Below, one piece after another: positions 1 to 8,684 of a DNA stretch of 64,000 bases (position 1 is its first letter; every line of letters starts with the position of its first letter). The DNA comes from an uncultured Bacteroidales bacterium (lineage in GTDB: Bacteria; Bacteroidota; Bacteroidia; Bacteroidales; F082), in assembly GCA_905234765.1 (NCBI GenBank), contig CAJOIF010000004.1, positions 56,047 to 120,046 on the forward strand, read 5' to 3'. The translations under genes were made by a program, and so were the position numbers. The notes beneath the pieces were generated by a model. The model did not search any database. It was not told the origin of the DNA and was given only the letters and a program-made list of their open reading frames with translations.

Positions 1-660
1 GGCATCGCGGGTATTCCCACCGATGGCGTGCCGCAACCGTTGTTTTACCTTTGTGGCGTGTGCATGTGGCAGTATTTCGCCGATTGCTTGACGAAAACTT
101 CCAACACTTTTGTCAGCAATGCGGGCATTTTCGGCAAGGTGTATTTCCCTCGCCTAATTATGCCTCTTGAGAACGTAATCAGCAATTTGGTACGATTTGG
201 CATACAGGTAGGTCTTTTTATAGTGGTTTATGTCATTTATGCCGTTGTTGGCTACAATATATGTCCTAATTGGTATCTGTTGCTCTTTCCATTGCTTGTG
301 GTGATGTTGGCAGGCTTGGCTTTGGGTTTCGGCATCATCATCTCGTCCATGACGACCAAGTACCGCGACTTGCAAGTCCTGTTTTCGTTTATCGTTTCGT
401 TATGGATGTATGCCACGCCTATCGTGTATCCGCTCAGCCAGGTAAAAGGCAAAGTGGTGGCAGGTTTTGACTTGTACACACTCATGTGTCTCAATCCCGT
501 CACTCCAGTGCTGGAAACCTTCAAATTCGGTGCTTTGGGTTCAGGTGAGTTCATTGGCTGGGGCTGGCTGGCCTACAGCTTCGGTTTTATGCTCGTTTTG
601 CTTTTCTTGGGCATCCTGATTTTCAACAAGGTGCAGAAGAGCTTTATGGATACGGTGTAA
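1..660 (+). CDS. wzm: ABC-2 type polysaccharide exporter permease (Wzm/TagG family), 5' end outside window
   Basis: Membrane subunit of an ABC exporter that moves finished, lipid-linked polysaccharide across the inner membrane; its ATPase partner is wzt at 2598. The reading frame is open to base 1, and residues before the first GTG (base 28) fit the family, so the true start lies upstream. The visible part has several hydrophobic segments and ends in the short cytoplasmic tail NKVQKSFMDTV. The last 36 bases (625-660) recur at 2518-2553 on the far side of an inserted two-gene cassette. The gene is therefore intact at its 3' end but separated from wzt by about 1.9 kb. Family call is firm; sugar specificity cannot be read from sequence. 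Confidence 0.88.
   Translation, partial: GIAGIPTDGVPQPLFYLCGVCMWQYFADCLTKTSNTFVSNAGIFGKVYFPRLIMPLENVISNLVRFGIQVGLFIVVYVIYAVVGYNICPNWYLLLFPLLVVMLAGLALGFGIIISSMTTKYRDLQVLFSFIVSLWMYATPIVYPLSQVKGKVVAGFDLYTLMCLNPVTPVLETFKFGALGSGEFIGWGWLAYSFGFMLVLLFLGILIFNKVQKSFMDTV
625..660 (+). repeat. Left copy of 36-bp direct repeat (3' end of wzm)
   Basis: The segment encodes the last residues and the stop of wzm. It matches 2518-2553 at 34 of 36 positions (differences at 632/2525, T/C, and 659/2552, A/G). Similarity stops at once on both sides. Both copies encode the same C-terminus except one Val/Ala change, each with its own stop codon. Confidence 0.93.
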
Positions 661-734
661 ATGATCAAGAGATGTTTAGCTAATGGATTATATAATCTCT
701 GTGTTGAACAGACAGTAACTTTCATTAACAAAAA

Positions 735-1943
735 ATGAAACACATAATAATCAGAAACCTTGGACCTTTGGAAAGTGTTGACATTTTGCTCAGTCAGGTC
801 AATGTTATCATAGGCCCTCAGTCTCTTGGAAAAAGTACCATCCTGAAGGTGGCCAGCTTTTGCACATGGCTAGAAAAACGTATTGAGTTGACACAGGATT
901 ATGCCCAATTCTCACAAGATGATGCCTTTATCAAGGAATTGGTTGAGTTTCATAAACTAAATGGCTACATAACGCCGACAACGTACATTGAGTATGAATC
1001 GGACTTTATGAAGTTTTCATACGACAATATCCAAAAACTGTTTCATTTTATTTGGAAGGAAAAACGTTGGGAATATAAGCGCCCCAAAGTTTCTTATATA
1101 CCCTCTGAACGGAACCTCGTGGCAGCCATCCCAAACTGGTATGAGGTGAGTATGGGGCGCAACAATATCCGCTCTTTTATGACAGATTGGGAAACGGCCC
1201 GTCAGGCCACCATAGACGACCTTAATATCCTCGATCTTGATGTGAAGTACCATTATGAGGCAGATGGGAAAAAGGACAAGGTGCAATCTCATCAATCAGG
1301 GCCATTGGATTTTACGAATACATCCAGTGGTTTGCAGTCCTTAATACCCTTGTTTGTCCACCTGAATTATTTATATACTACCCAATATCAAATTGAAAAA
1401 GACAAGAAGATAAAGGGAGATTGGGAGAATGATAATCTGTTGAAGGTCATCTATCGTGATTTGTTTCAGTCTTCGGGACGTACAAAACCAAAAATGAAAC
1501 AGATAGATGATGGCCATGGAGGAAAGGTTTCTATGCCAGTTTACATTAGGTCGATTATAGGAAATGTTCCTCTTAGGTTTTCGGAGAAAAGGGATGCTGA
1601 AGAATGTAAATCTATTTATGAGCGCTATTTGATGACTGATCATAGTGAGGTGTTTCTGGAAGAGCCGGAAAACAATTTGTTTCCACCCACGCAAGATAGT
1701 ATGGTAAAATGGTTGCTTGACAAAACCCTTGACGAACGATCCAACACATTGTTTATTGCTACTCATAGTCCATACGTCTTGTCTTCCTTACTTGAAGAAA
1801 AAGGGATTCCACTTTCGTTGTTCCTTGTTTCTGAAAAAGGAGGCATTTCAAAGGTGAAGACCGCATCAGAAGATGAGATTCGAGGCATCTTTGACTATGG
1901 AATTGATGCCTTCTTCAATCTTGATAATCTTGTTTCGGAATGA
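735..1943 (+). CDS. AAA ATPase (AAA_15/AAA_21, OLD/RecF-like), putative defence ATPase
   Basis: SMC/RecF-like ABC-class ATPase of 402 aa. Residues 1-10 form the usual first strand (HIIIRNLGPL), followed by Walker A GPQSLGKST (residues 27-35), a long middle region, a Walker B-type VFLEEPE near residue 306, and an ATHSPYV switch-histidine motif near residue 340. In known systems (Gabija, PARIS, split OLD proteins, Septu) such ATPases sense phage and control a nuclease partner. The next gene overlaps by 4 bp (ATGA), so the two are translationally coupled. The pair interrupts wzm-wzt and is bounded by a 36-bp direct repeat. An AT-rich palindrome (686-697) lies in the leader. ATPase identity is secure; the defence role is inferred from architecture and placement. 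Confidence 0.8.
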   Translation: MKHIIIRNLGPLESVDILLSQVNVIIGPQSLGKSTILKVASFCTWLEKRIELTQDYAQFSQDDAFIKELVEFHKLNGYITPTTYIEYESDFMKFSYDNIQKLFHFIWKEKRWEYKRPKVSYIPSERNLVAAIPNWYEVSMGRNNIRSFMTDWETARQATIDDLNILDLDVKYHYEADGKKDKVQSHQSGPLDFTNTSSGLQSLIPLFVHLNYLYTTQYQIEKDKKIKGDWENDNLLKVIYRDLFQSSGRTKPKMKQIDDGHGGKVSMPVYIRSIIGNVPLRFSEKRDAEECKSIYERYLMTDHSEVFLEEPENNLFPPTQDSMVKWLLDKTLDERSNTLFIATHSPYVLSSLLEEKGIPLSLFLVSEKGGISKVKTASEDEIRGIFDYGIDAFFNLDNLVSE

Positions 1944-2485
1944 AGTTGGATTATTTGCACATCATCCCAGAGTGTTATGCGGATACCAATCTGATACAGA
2001 CGCTATTGAAGATAAAAGGTGTCAATCATCAGAAGTCATGTGGACAGGTGACGAATGAGATGAAAAAGCACTTTCAAGATGACTTTGCCGTTGGGGTGAT
2101 TGATTTGGACAAAGACCAGTCAAAATATGCAGAAGAGTGTGAAACGATAGCATCGTCTAATGAGTTTTCTGTATGCAGACATCCTGATAGCAACCATTAT
2201 CTCGTCAAGATTCACAATATATTGGAGAATTTCATAATTAATTGTGCCAAAGAGACGGGTGTTGACCTTTCGGAATTAGGCATGCCTCTTGAAAAGGAGG
2301 CGCTTATGAAACGTACGAAGAAGCAAGAAGCCAAGAATGACCCGCAATTGGCAAATCTCTTCAAGCAGTTGTCGTTTTCCACGGAAATGTCACTTTTAAA
2401 AGAGGTTATGGACTTTCTTTGCACAAAAAAGTATAACGTAAGGGATGAAGAACTTGTTTCGATTTTTCAGAAACATGGTTTTTGA
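1940..2485 (+). CDS. Small TOPRIM-like putative effector partner of the ATPase
   Basis: A 181-aa protein I do not recognise as a named family. The N-terminus has a hydrophobic strand ending in Glu11 (LHIIPECYADT), then a strand with Asp55-Leu-Asp57 (VGVIDLDKDQ). This E...DxD layout is what TOPRIM-type nuclease domains and DUF4435/RloB-like proteins show. The C-terminal half is helical and charged. It starts inside the stop codon of the upstream AAA ATPase, as expected for a two-protein complex. By analogy with PARIS (AriA/AriB) or OLD nucleases it may be the toxic nuclease arm. No toxin or nuclease activity can be proved from sequence; a non-enzymatic partner is possible. Confidence 0.5.
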   Translation: MKLDYLHIIPECYADTNLIQTLLKIKGVNHQKSCGQVTNEMKKHFQDDFAVGVIDLDKDQSKYAEECETIASSNEFSVCRHPDSNHYLVKIHNILENFIINCAKETGVDLSELGMPLEKEALMKRTKKQEAKNDPQLANLFKQLSFSTEMSLLKEVMDFLCTKKYNVRDEELVSIFQKHGF

Positions 2486-2495
2486 TGGAAGAGGG

Positions 2496-2511
2496 ATAGC
2501 ATGCATGCTAT
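2496..2511. repeat. 16-bp perfect palindrome at cassette right boundary
   Basis: ATAGCATGCATGCTAT is self-complementary over all 16 bases. It lies between the stop of the TOPRIM-like gene (2485) and the right copy of the direct repeat (2518). It could be a recombination boundary signal, a protein-binding site or a weak hairpin; there is no T-run to make it a convincing terminator. Confidence 0.7.
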
Positions 2512-2517
2512 AATGTT

Positions 2518-2553
2518 AACAAGGCGCAGAAGAGCTTTATGGATACGGTGTGA
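2518..2553 (+). repeat. Right copy of 36-bp direct repeat (duplicate wzm 3' end)
   Basis: Duplicate of 625-660, reading AACAAGGCGCAG onward through the wzm stop. It is followed by the presumably original wzm-wzt spacer, in which the decamer GTTAGAAGTT-like sequence occurs twice (2565-2590). With the left copy it frames an 1857-bp interval holding both cassette genes. Confidence 0.93.
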
Positions 2554-2597
2554 GAGAGTGGATGGTTAGAAGTTTTTAGTTAGAAGTTAGAGCAAAT

Positions 2598-3848
2598 ATG
2601 TCAACAGCAATAGAATTCGACAATATCAGCAAGTTATATCGGTTGGGCTTGGTCTCGACTGGCACTTTGGCCCACGATTTGAAACGTTGGTGGACCATGA
2701 ACATCCAAGGCAAGGAAGACCCTTATTTGAAAATTGGTGAGACCAACGATCGCTCCACCAAAGGCGACAGCGACTATGTGTGGGCCTTGAAGGACATCGA
2801 CTTCAAGGTGGAACAAGGCGACGTGGTGGGCATCATCGGCAAGAACGGGGCAGGAAAGAGTACTTTACTGAAAATCCTATCTAAAGTAACGGGTCCGACC
2901 ACTGGAACGATTAAAGCCAGAGGTCGCATAGGTTCCTTGTTGGAGGTGGGAACGGGCTTTCATCCGGAGATGACTGGCCGCGAGAACATCTACCTCAATG
3001 GTGCCATCCTTGGCATGACCAAGCCAGAGATTACCCGAAAGCTTGACGAGATTGTTAGTTTTAGCGGTTGCGAGCGTTATATTGACACGCCCGTAAAGCG
3101 TTACAGTAGCGGCATGATGGTGCGACTTGGCTTCGCCGTCGCCGCCCACCTCGATCCTGAAATCCTCGTTGTGGATGAAGTTCTCGCCGTCGGCGACGCT
3201 GAGTTCCAAAAGAAAGCCATCGGCAAGATGCAGGATGTGAGTAAGGGTGAGGGGAGGACGGTTTTGTTTGTGAGTCATAATATGTCTGCTGTTAAAAGCT
3301 TATGTCATACAGGTATTCTTCTCGACAACGGTAGAATATCTCATCAAGGTAATATCCATGAAATCGTAACCAGATACCTTAGTGAAAACGGAAAAACAAA
3401 ACCCATAAGACTAGGTAACGGAAAGATGCAATTCAGTAGCTATTCTATTGACAACACATCAATTGAAACAGGCGATGACTTGAATATTTCGTTTACATTC
3501 ATCATCAATCAACCAGTAGACATTCCTCTTATCAACATCGTTTTTTACGACACAATAGGAAACCGAATAACTGAATGTAGCTGTTTAGATGACGCATCAT
3601 TTCAAATTCGTTCGCTTAAGTTGAATACTGAATACTCTGTTAATTGCTTGATAAAAAACATTAATTTTCTACCCGGCGAATACCGAATAAACCTATGGGC
3701 AGGACGTGGAGGTGAAAATTACGACTGGATAACCCAATGTATGAGCTTTAATGTTATTCAAGGTAGAAAATTCATAAATCGGACATCCGAGTTCCCCAAA
3801 GAAGCCCAGATGATTCTCCAATCGGAATGGCATCAGAACGAATTCTAA
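2598..3848 (+). CDS. wzt: Polysaccharide ABC exporter ATP-binding protein with C-terminal Wzt domain
   Basis: ATPase of the exporter whose permease is wzm. Motifs: Walker A GKNGAGKS (81-88), signature SSGMM (170-174), Walker B ILVVDE (189-194) and a switch-region SHN. Residues from about 255 to 416 form an extra beta-rich C-terminal domain of the Wzt type, which in E. coli O8/O9a binds the capped end of the polysaccharide and sets specificity. The DNA becomes visibly more AT-rich from about 3290, exactly where the variable C-terminal domain begins, as if that half was exchanged together with the genes that follow. The start codon follows an AT-rich spacer after the cassette's right repeat. 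Confidence 0.9.
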   Translation: MSTAIEFDNISKLYRLGLVSTGTLAHDLKRWWTMNIQGKEDPYLKIGETNDRSTKGDSDYVWALKDIDFKVEQGDVVGIIGKNGAGKSTLLKILSKVTGPTTGTIKARGRIGSLLEVGTGFHPEMTGRENIYLNGAILGMTKPEITRKLDEIVSFSGCERYIDTPVKRYSSGMMVRLGFAVAAHLDPEILVVDEVLAVGDAEFQKKAIGKMQDVSKGEGRTVLFVSHNMSAVKSLCHTGILLDNGRISHQGNIHEIVTRYLSENGKTKPIRLGNGKMQFSSYSIDNTSIETGDDLNISFTFIINQPVDIPLINIVFYDTIGNRITECSCLDDASFQIRSLKLNTEYSVNCLIKNINFLPGEYRINLWAGRGGENYDWITQCMSFNVIQGRKFINRTSEFPKEAQMILQSEWHQNEF

Positions 3849-3864
3849 ACCACATTTCTTCTAT

Positions 3865-5346
3865 ATGACAATTAATGCGCTTGATCTCTTTCTGAAGCAA
3901 AAAAGGTTTGACCTAATTTTCAAGTATATATACGTGAAGAGTCCTTCTTCATTTACAAAGAATGCATACCTTGAAAGCATCCGCGCATTCAACAACTTTT
4001 CCGAAAAATCCAGCAACGGGACAGACAAAGATTCTCCTGAAAACTTTATTACCATTTTTGATAATCTAATAAATTCCATCCAAAACGAGGGATTCAAAAC
4101 AGAGCAAAATGCAATCCCCATAGGAAGAAGCGGGGAAATAATTGACGGAGCTCATAGGTTGGCTATTTGTGCAAATTTCGGTTGCAATATAGAAACAGAA
4201 CCCACTAATCTCGATGCATTATGGGATTATCAATTTTTCCGTAACAAAGGGATGGATGAAAAGGTTATGGACTACGGAGCGCTAGAATATGTTAAACTCA
4301 ATCCCCTTGCATACATTGTCAACTTGCAGCCAGTAACCACAATGGACAATGACGGTAAGGTTCTTGACATATTAAATAGCCATGGATTTGTCTACTACAA
4401 AAAAAATTGTTGGATCTCTTTTAATGGACTCGTCAATTTTAAGAAAATATGCTATGGTTCCTTCTGGGAAAAGGCACCTTGGATAGGCTCATCAGAGGAT
4501 GGGTTCTTGGGGGCTCAGGGCCATGCGAACCATTCCATGGGTATAAATCCAATGCGAGTTTTCGTATTTGTTTGTGAAAACCTCGGGGAAGTACAAAAAG
4601 CAAAAAAAGAAATCCGAGACATCTATGGAATAGGCAATTATAGCGTACATATCAATGACACTCATGAGGAAGCAATTTGTTTGGCAGAAAACTATTTCAA
4701 TGCCAATACTCTTTTCCAATTAAATACTCGTCCATTTCATCTCTATGACGAAGTGTTTGAAAATCATATTGAAGTCCTAAAAAAAGAGTGTTTAAATAGA
4801 AAAATTGACATATATAGCGTTTGTGGAGCAGGAAGCACTCCTATGAACGTTTTCCAAATTAGACATAGTCAAGATTTAGATTACTTGACAATGGATGAGG
4901 ATGTTTTGCCAGATAACGAAATAATCTCTTCTCATAACAAATACGAAAGAAACTATCCTCATCCCATCACAGAAATTATTACTAACCCATCATTTCATAT
5001 GTACTATAACGGGGTAAAGTTTATTTCTCTTGACACTCTTTACGCCATGAAAAAGTATAGAAGTGAAATCCCCAAAGATTATTTAGATTGTAAGAAAATC
5101 CGAACATTAACATTTTACAGGAAGATACTTGATACTATTCGGCAAGAGCAAATATGTAAAAAGGCGGGTACAAAAAAGCAAGGCAAAATTGTTAAATACT
5201 TATATAAATATATAATAAATAATAAATATGGAGATGTCTCAATAAAAGCATTTATACTAAAAAAATGGCGTACCCTGAAGAGGAAGTGCCCCATTGTAGC
5301 AAAGACGAATACGCAAATAAAGAAGATATGGTATTGCAAAAAATAA
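3865..5346 (+). CDS. ParB/Srx-like domain protein with nucleotidyltransferase-like C-terminal region
   Basis: 493-aa protein of unknown function in an AT-rich block. Around residues 85-105 it carries IPIGRSGEIIDGAHRLAIC, which resembles the DGxHR core of ParB/sulfiredoxin-fold domains; some members of that fold are kinases of small molecules such as serine. Around residues 318-345 it has CGAGSTPMNVFQIRHSQDLDYLTMD split as GS then DLDY, a pattern seen in nucleotidyltransferase-fold enzymes. A basic C-terminal tail follows. The setting suggests modification of a sugar or alcohol that decorates the polysaccharide (phosphorylation or nucleotidyl transfer), but this is inference. Its 3' end overlaps the next gene by about 19 bp. 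Confidence 0.5.
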   Translation: MTINALDLFLKQKRFDLIFKYIYVKSPSSFTKNAYLESIRAFNNFSEKSSNGTDKDSPENFITIFDNLINSIQNEGFKTEQNAIPIGRSGEIIDGAHRLAICANFGCNIETEPTNLDALWDYQFFRNKGMDEKVMDYGALEYVKLNPLAYIVNLQPVTTMDNDGKVLDILNSHGFVYYKKNCWISFNGLVNFKKICYGSFWEKAPWIGSSEDGFLGAQGHANHSMGINPMRVFVFVCENLGEVQKAKKEIRDIYGIGNYSVHINDTHEEAICLAENYFNANTLFQLNTRPFHLYDEVFENHIEVLKKECLNRKIDIYSVCGAGSTPMNVFQIRHSQDLDYLTMDEDVLPDNEIISSHNKYERNYPHPITEIITNPSFHMYYNGVKFISLDTLYAMKKYRSEIPKDYLDCKKIRTLTFYRKILDTIRQEQICKKAGTKKQGKIVKYLYKYIINNKYGDVSIKAFILKKWRTLKRKCPIVAKTNTQIKKIWYCKK

Positions 5347-5978
5347 TAAAAAAAATACGCAAAATCATTCCAAATAAATCCCATGTCTCTCCTGAGACTA
5401 CTTTAAGCAAACTTGGGGCAACCGTATTGGGAAAACTCACAATAGACATAGCTCCTATTGTATCCATGTGTGAAGGTTCGTCTATCATAATAGAAGATGG
5501 AGTGTCTCTTATCTCCAGTCCAACAACCAACCCTAGCGGGATTCTTCATCCTTGTACATTAATCACACAACGTCCGGGCGCAATCATACACTTGGGGAAA
5601 GATTCTGGCATGTCGGGTGTGACCATTTGCTGCATGAAGAAGGTTGTCATCGGAGAATATGTTGGATTGGGAGCCAATGTTAAAGTGTTTGACAATGATT
5701 TCCATCCCACAAATCCTTACCTGAGAAAATTTGACAATAACGCGAATATACCTTGTGAAGAAATAATGATTGATGACTTTGCGTGGATCGGCGCAGATTC
5801 CATCATCCTCAAAGGGGTACACATAGGATATGGAGCGGTCGTTGGAGCCGGTTCGGTTGTTACATCCGATATTCCTCCATTGACTATTTATGCTGGTAAT
5901 CCAGCAAAATTCATTAAGAACGTTGAAATCACCATTGAACAACGTGCCGCCTTGTTTGGTAATAAAAATGGAAATTGA
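5328..5978 (+). CDS. Left-handed beta-helix (hexapeptide) O-acetyltransferase
   Basis: Predicted acyltransferase of 216 aa that adds an acetyl group to a sugar of the polysaccharide. The centre contains hexapeptide-type turns (VVIGEYVGLGANVKVFD, then WIGADSIILKGVHIGYGAVVGAG) and the DNDFHP motif whose histidine is the usual catalytic residue in the maltose/xenobiotic acetyltransferase group. It ends with the typical AGNPAKFIK. I prefer ATG 5328 to the in-frame ATG at 5265, because 5328 reduces the overlap with the preceding gene from 82 to 19 bp and removes an unrelated polar N-terminus. Acceptor sugar unknown. Confidence 0.82.
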   Translation: MVLQKIIKKIRKIIPNKSHVSPETTLSKLGATVLGKLTIDIAPIVSMCEGSSIIIEDGVSLISSPTTNPSGILHPCTLITQRPGAIIHLGKDSGMSGVTICCMKKVVIGEYVGLGANVKVFDNDFHPTNPYLRKFDNNANIPCEEIMIDDFAWIGADSIILKGVHIGYGAVVGAGSVVTSDIPPLTIYAGNPAKFIKNVEITIEQRAALFGNKNGN

Positions 5979-6957
5979 ACGAAAAATCATAATTCTTACT
6001 CCCGTCAAAAATGAGGCTTGGATATTGCCTCTATTTTGCAAGACCGCAAATTTGTGGGCCGATTATATCATCATTGCAGACCAAGGATCAACCGACGGCT
6101 CAAGAGAAATAGCTCAAACTTTCTCCAAAGTAATATTGATTAACAATAGCTCTACTGATTTGGACGAGAACTATCGAGATAAAATCCTAATAGAGAAAGC
6201 CCGAGAAATTGCGGAAAACAATGCCATCCTCTTTCGTTTAGACGCGGACGAGATAATAACTCCAAACTTTGATTCTTCTGAATGGGATGATATCCGAAAA
6301 TCTCCTGCTGGCACCTTTTGGCGTTTCAAATGGCTACAGTTATACCCCGATTTTAAAAATTATTGGGAGAACAATACTGCCTTTGGAGCATTTATTGATG
6401 ACGGAAGGGATTATACCAGCCATGAAATTATTCATGCAAGAGAATTCTTCCCCCATAAAGAGTTTGATGTTCTACGTGAGGCAAAAGAAATTGGAATAAT
6501 GCATTTCCAATTCGTCGATTGGGCTCGCATGCAAAGTAAACATCGGTATTATCAATGTTTCGAACATATTAACTTCCCGAACAAGAGTGTCATTGATATA
6601 TACCGCACATACCATTGGATGTATGACAAAGAACTTCCATTAATCCCTTTGCCCAAACTGTGGGTTGAAGAATACCAAAAAAGAAATATCATCTTAAGTG
6701 ATATAACCATCGAAAAAGAATACTGGTGGGACATTAAGATCAAGGAATACCTTGCTGAATATGGTCCACGTTATTTCCGTTACATCGAAACTTATAAACC
6801 GGGAGAGTTGATGCGGGCCGAAGGGAAAAACCCACTTGACAAACTATTACTCGCCTATTTGAGTACAACGAAAACAATCTATAATCAACGACAAGGTTTC
6901 AAGAAAAGAATTGTTAAAAAGATTGACACAATACTTATGGATAAGTTTCATCTATAA
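5968..6957 (+). CDS. Family 2 glycosyltransferase
   Basis: GT-A fold glycosyltransferase, 329 aa. N-terminal IIILTPVKNEAWILP and DQGSTDGS are the nucleotide-binding part, and FRLDADEI supplies the DxD-type metal site. The remaining 200 residues are rich in aromatic and charged residues, as in GT2 enzymes related to lipopolysaccharide core transferases. Start ATG 5968 overlaps the acetyltransferase gene by 11 bp; an earlier in-frame ATG at 5890 would add a sequence with no family resemblance. Last gene of the AT-rich block 3290-7000. The following 180 bases hold no gene or obvious signal. Confidence 0.82.
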   Translation: MEIERKIIILTPVKNEAWILPLFCKTANLWADYIIIADQGSTDGSREIAQTFSKVILINNSSTDLDENYRDKILIEKAREIAENNAILFRLDADEIITPNFDSSEWDDIRKSPAGTFWRFKWLQLYPDFKNYWENNTAFGAFIDDGRDYTSHEIIHAREFFPHKEFDVLREAKEIGIMHFQFVDWARMQSKHRYYQCFEHINFPNKSVIDIYRTYHWMYDKELPLIPLPKLWVEEYQKRNIILSDITIEKEYWWDIKIKEYLAEYGPRYFRYIETYKPGELMRAEGKNPLDKLLLAYLSTTKTIYNQRQGFKKRIVKKIDTILMDKFHL

Positions 6958-7141
6958 GATTACACGAAACAGATACAACAACATTACCCTAAACTGCCTT
7001 ATGGCCGCTAACTCTACCAAATCATCCTTGCATAGACAATGCCTCGATAATGGCTCATACTTTTAAGCCACTAGTATCGCCTCTGAAATCTTATACTAAC
7101 CCTAATCAATAGCATCAATCAAAACAATAAGAACACCCTCT

Positions 7142-8683
7142 ATGAAATACCCAATCGGCATACAGAATTTTGAAAAAATTCGCGAAGAAGAGTTTGTTTA
7201 TGTGGACAAGACGGCATTGATATATCGGCTTGTGAGCGAGGGTTCATACTACTTCCTTTCTCGTCCACGGCGATTCGGCAAAAGTTTGCTGCTGTCCACC
7301 CTTGAAGCCTATTTTCAAGGGAAGAAAGAGTTGTTTGAAGGATTGGCCATTAGTAAGCTGGAAAAAGCTTGGAAAAGCTATCCCATACTCCATTTGGACC
7401 TGAACAGCCGTGAATATAAGGATGAGTCCTCATTAGAAGCCGAGCTGAACCGCCACTTGGAACAATGGGAAAAGCTCTACGGCGATGAGTTCCGCATGAG
7501 AGCCGCCGAGGAACGCTTCTTGCAGGTTATCGACAAGGCATACGAGAAGACGGGGAAACAGGTAGTCATCTTGGTCGACGAATACGACAAACCAATGCTG
7601 CAGGCCATTGACAACAAAAAGTTGCAGGATGCCTACCGCAGCAAGCTGAAAGCTTTCTACTCGGTGCTGAAAACCCAAGATGCCAAGATACGATTCGCCT
7701 TCCTGACGGGTGTCACGAAGTTCGGCAAGGTGAGCGTATTCAGCGACCTGAACCACCTTACTGACATATCCATGCTGCCTCAGTTCGTTGATATCTGTGG
7801 CGTTTCTGAAAAAGAACTGCACGAATATTTTGATGCCAGTGTGGAGCAACTTGCCGAAGCCAACAACATGAGCAAAGAAGCGTGTTACGAAAAACTGAGA
7901 ATAGACTTTGATGGTTACCACTTCTACCCCGATACTCAAGGGATATACAATCCTTTCAGCCTACTGAACACTTTAAAACATAGAGTATTCAAAGACTATT
8001 GATTCGAGACTGGCACACCGACGTTCTTGGTGAACCAGTTGCAAAAGACCGGCTATCAGCTGCAATACATGACCGAAGAAGAGCTGACGGAAGACACGCT
8101 GAACTCCATCGAAATCTTTGAGGAGAACCCGTTGCCCCTGTTGTACCAAAGCGGCTATCTGACCATAAAAGACTACGACAAGGAGTTCAAGACCTATCGC
8201 CTGCAGTTCCCCAACCGTGAAGTTCGAGAAGGGTTTGTGAAATTCTTGGTACCGTTCTACACCCCACGCCACAATGACAAATCAACCTTCTTCATTGGCA
8301 ACTTCGTGAAAGAGGTACGGTCGGGCAAGGCCGAGGACTTCATGCGCCGCTTGGATGCCTTCTTTGCCAACGGCGACTATGCCTTGATGGGCGACAAGGA
8401 ACTGTATTTTCACAATGCCATTTATGTGTTTTTCACCTTGCTTGGCTTTTATGTGGAAGTGGAACGCCATACCACAGATGGCAGAATGGACATCCTGATG
8501 CGGACAAGCGACTATATCTACATCCTCGAACTGAAGATAGACCAAAGTGCCGACATCGCACTACAGCAGATAGAAGAGAAGGGGTACGCCCAGCCGTTTG
8601 CAATGGAATCCCGCAAACTCTTCAAAATAGGCATCAACTTCTCGACCGAGAAGCGGTGCATCGATGACTGGAAAATAGATTAA
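7142..8683 (+). pseudogene. AAA-ATPase-like / PD-(D/E)XK nuclease protein (DUF1703 type), interrupted by in-frame TGA
   Basis: N-terminal AAA-ATPase_like domain (YPIGIQNFEKIREE, Walker A-like RRFGKSLL at 44-50, Walker B VILVDEYDKPML) and a C-terminal PD-(D/E)XK_9 domain (GRMDILM...YILELKID). A TGA at 8000-8002 breaks it after 286 codons; the frame stays open on both sides, reading FKDY-stop-FETGTPTFLV. In intact relatives this place is usually Tyr-Trp-Phe, so a TGG to TGA change is the simplest explanation. It could be a genuine nonsense mutation or a sequencing error. The gene is foreign to polysaccharide synthesis; members of the family are typically multi-copy in Bacteroidales, with unknown function. 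Confidence 0.85.
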
Positions 8684-8684
8684 T

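Noticed and set aside
6958..7141. Promoter, RNA or small gene in the spacer before the broken ATPase gene
   Set aside because: No TAnnTTTG element, hairpin or convincing frame found.
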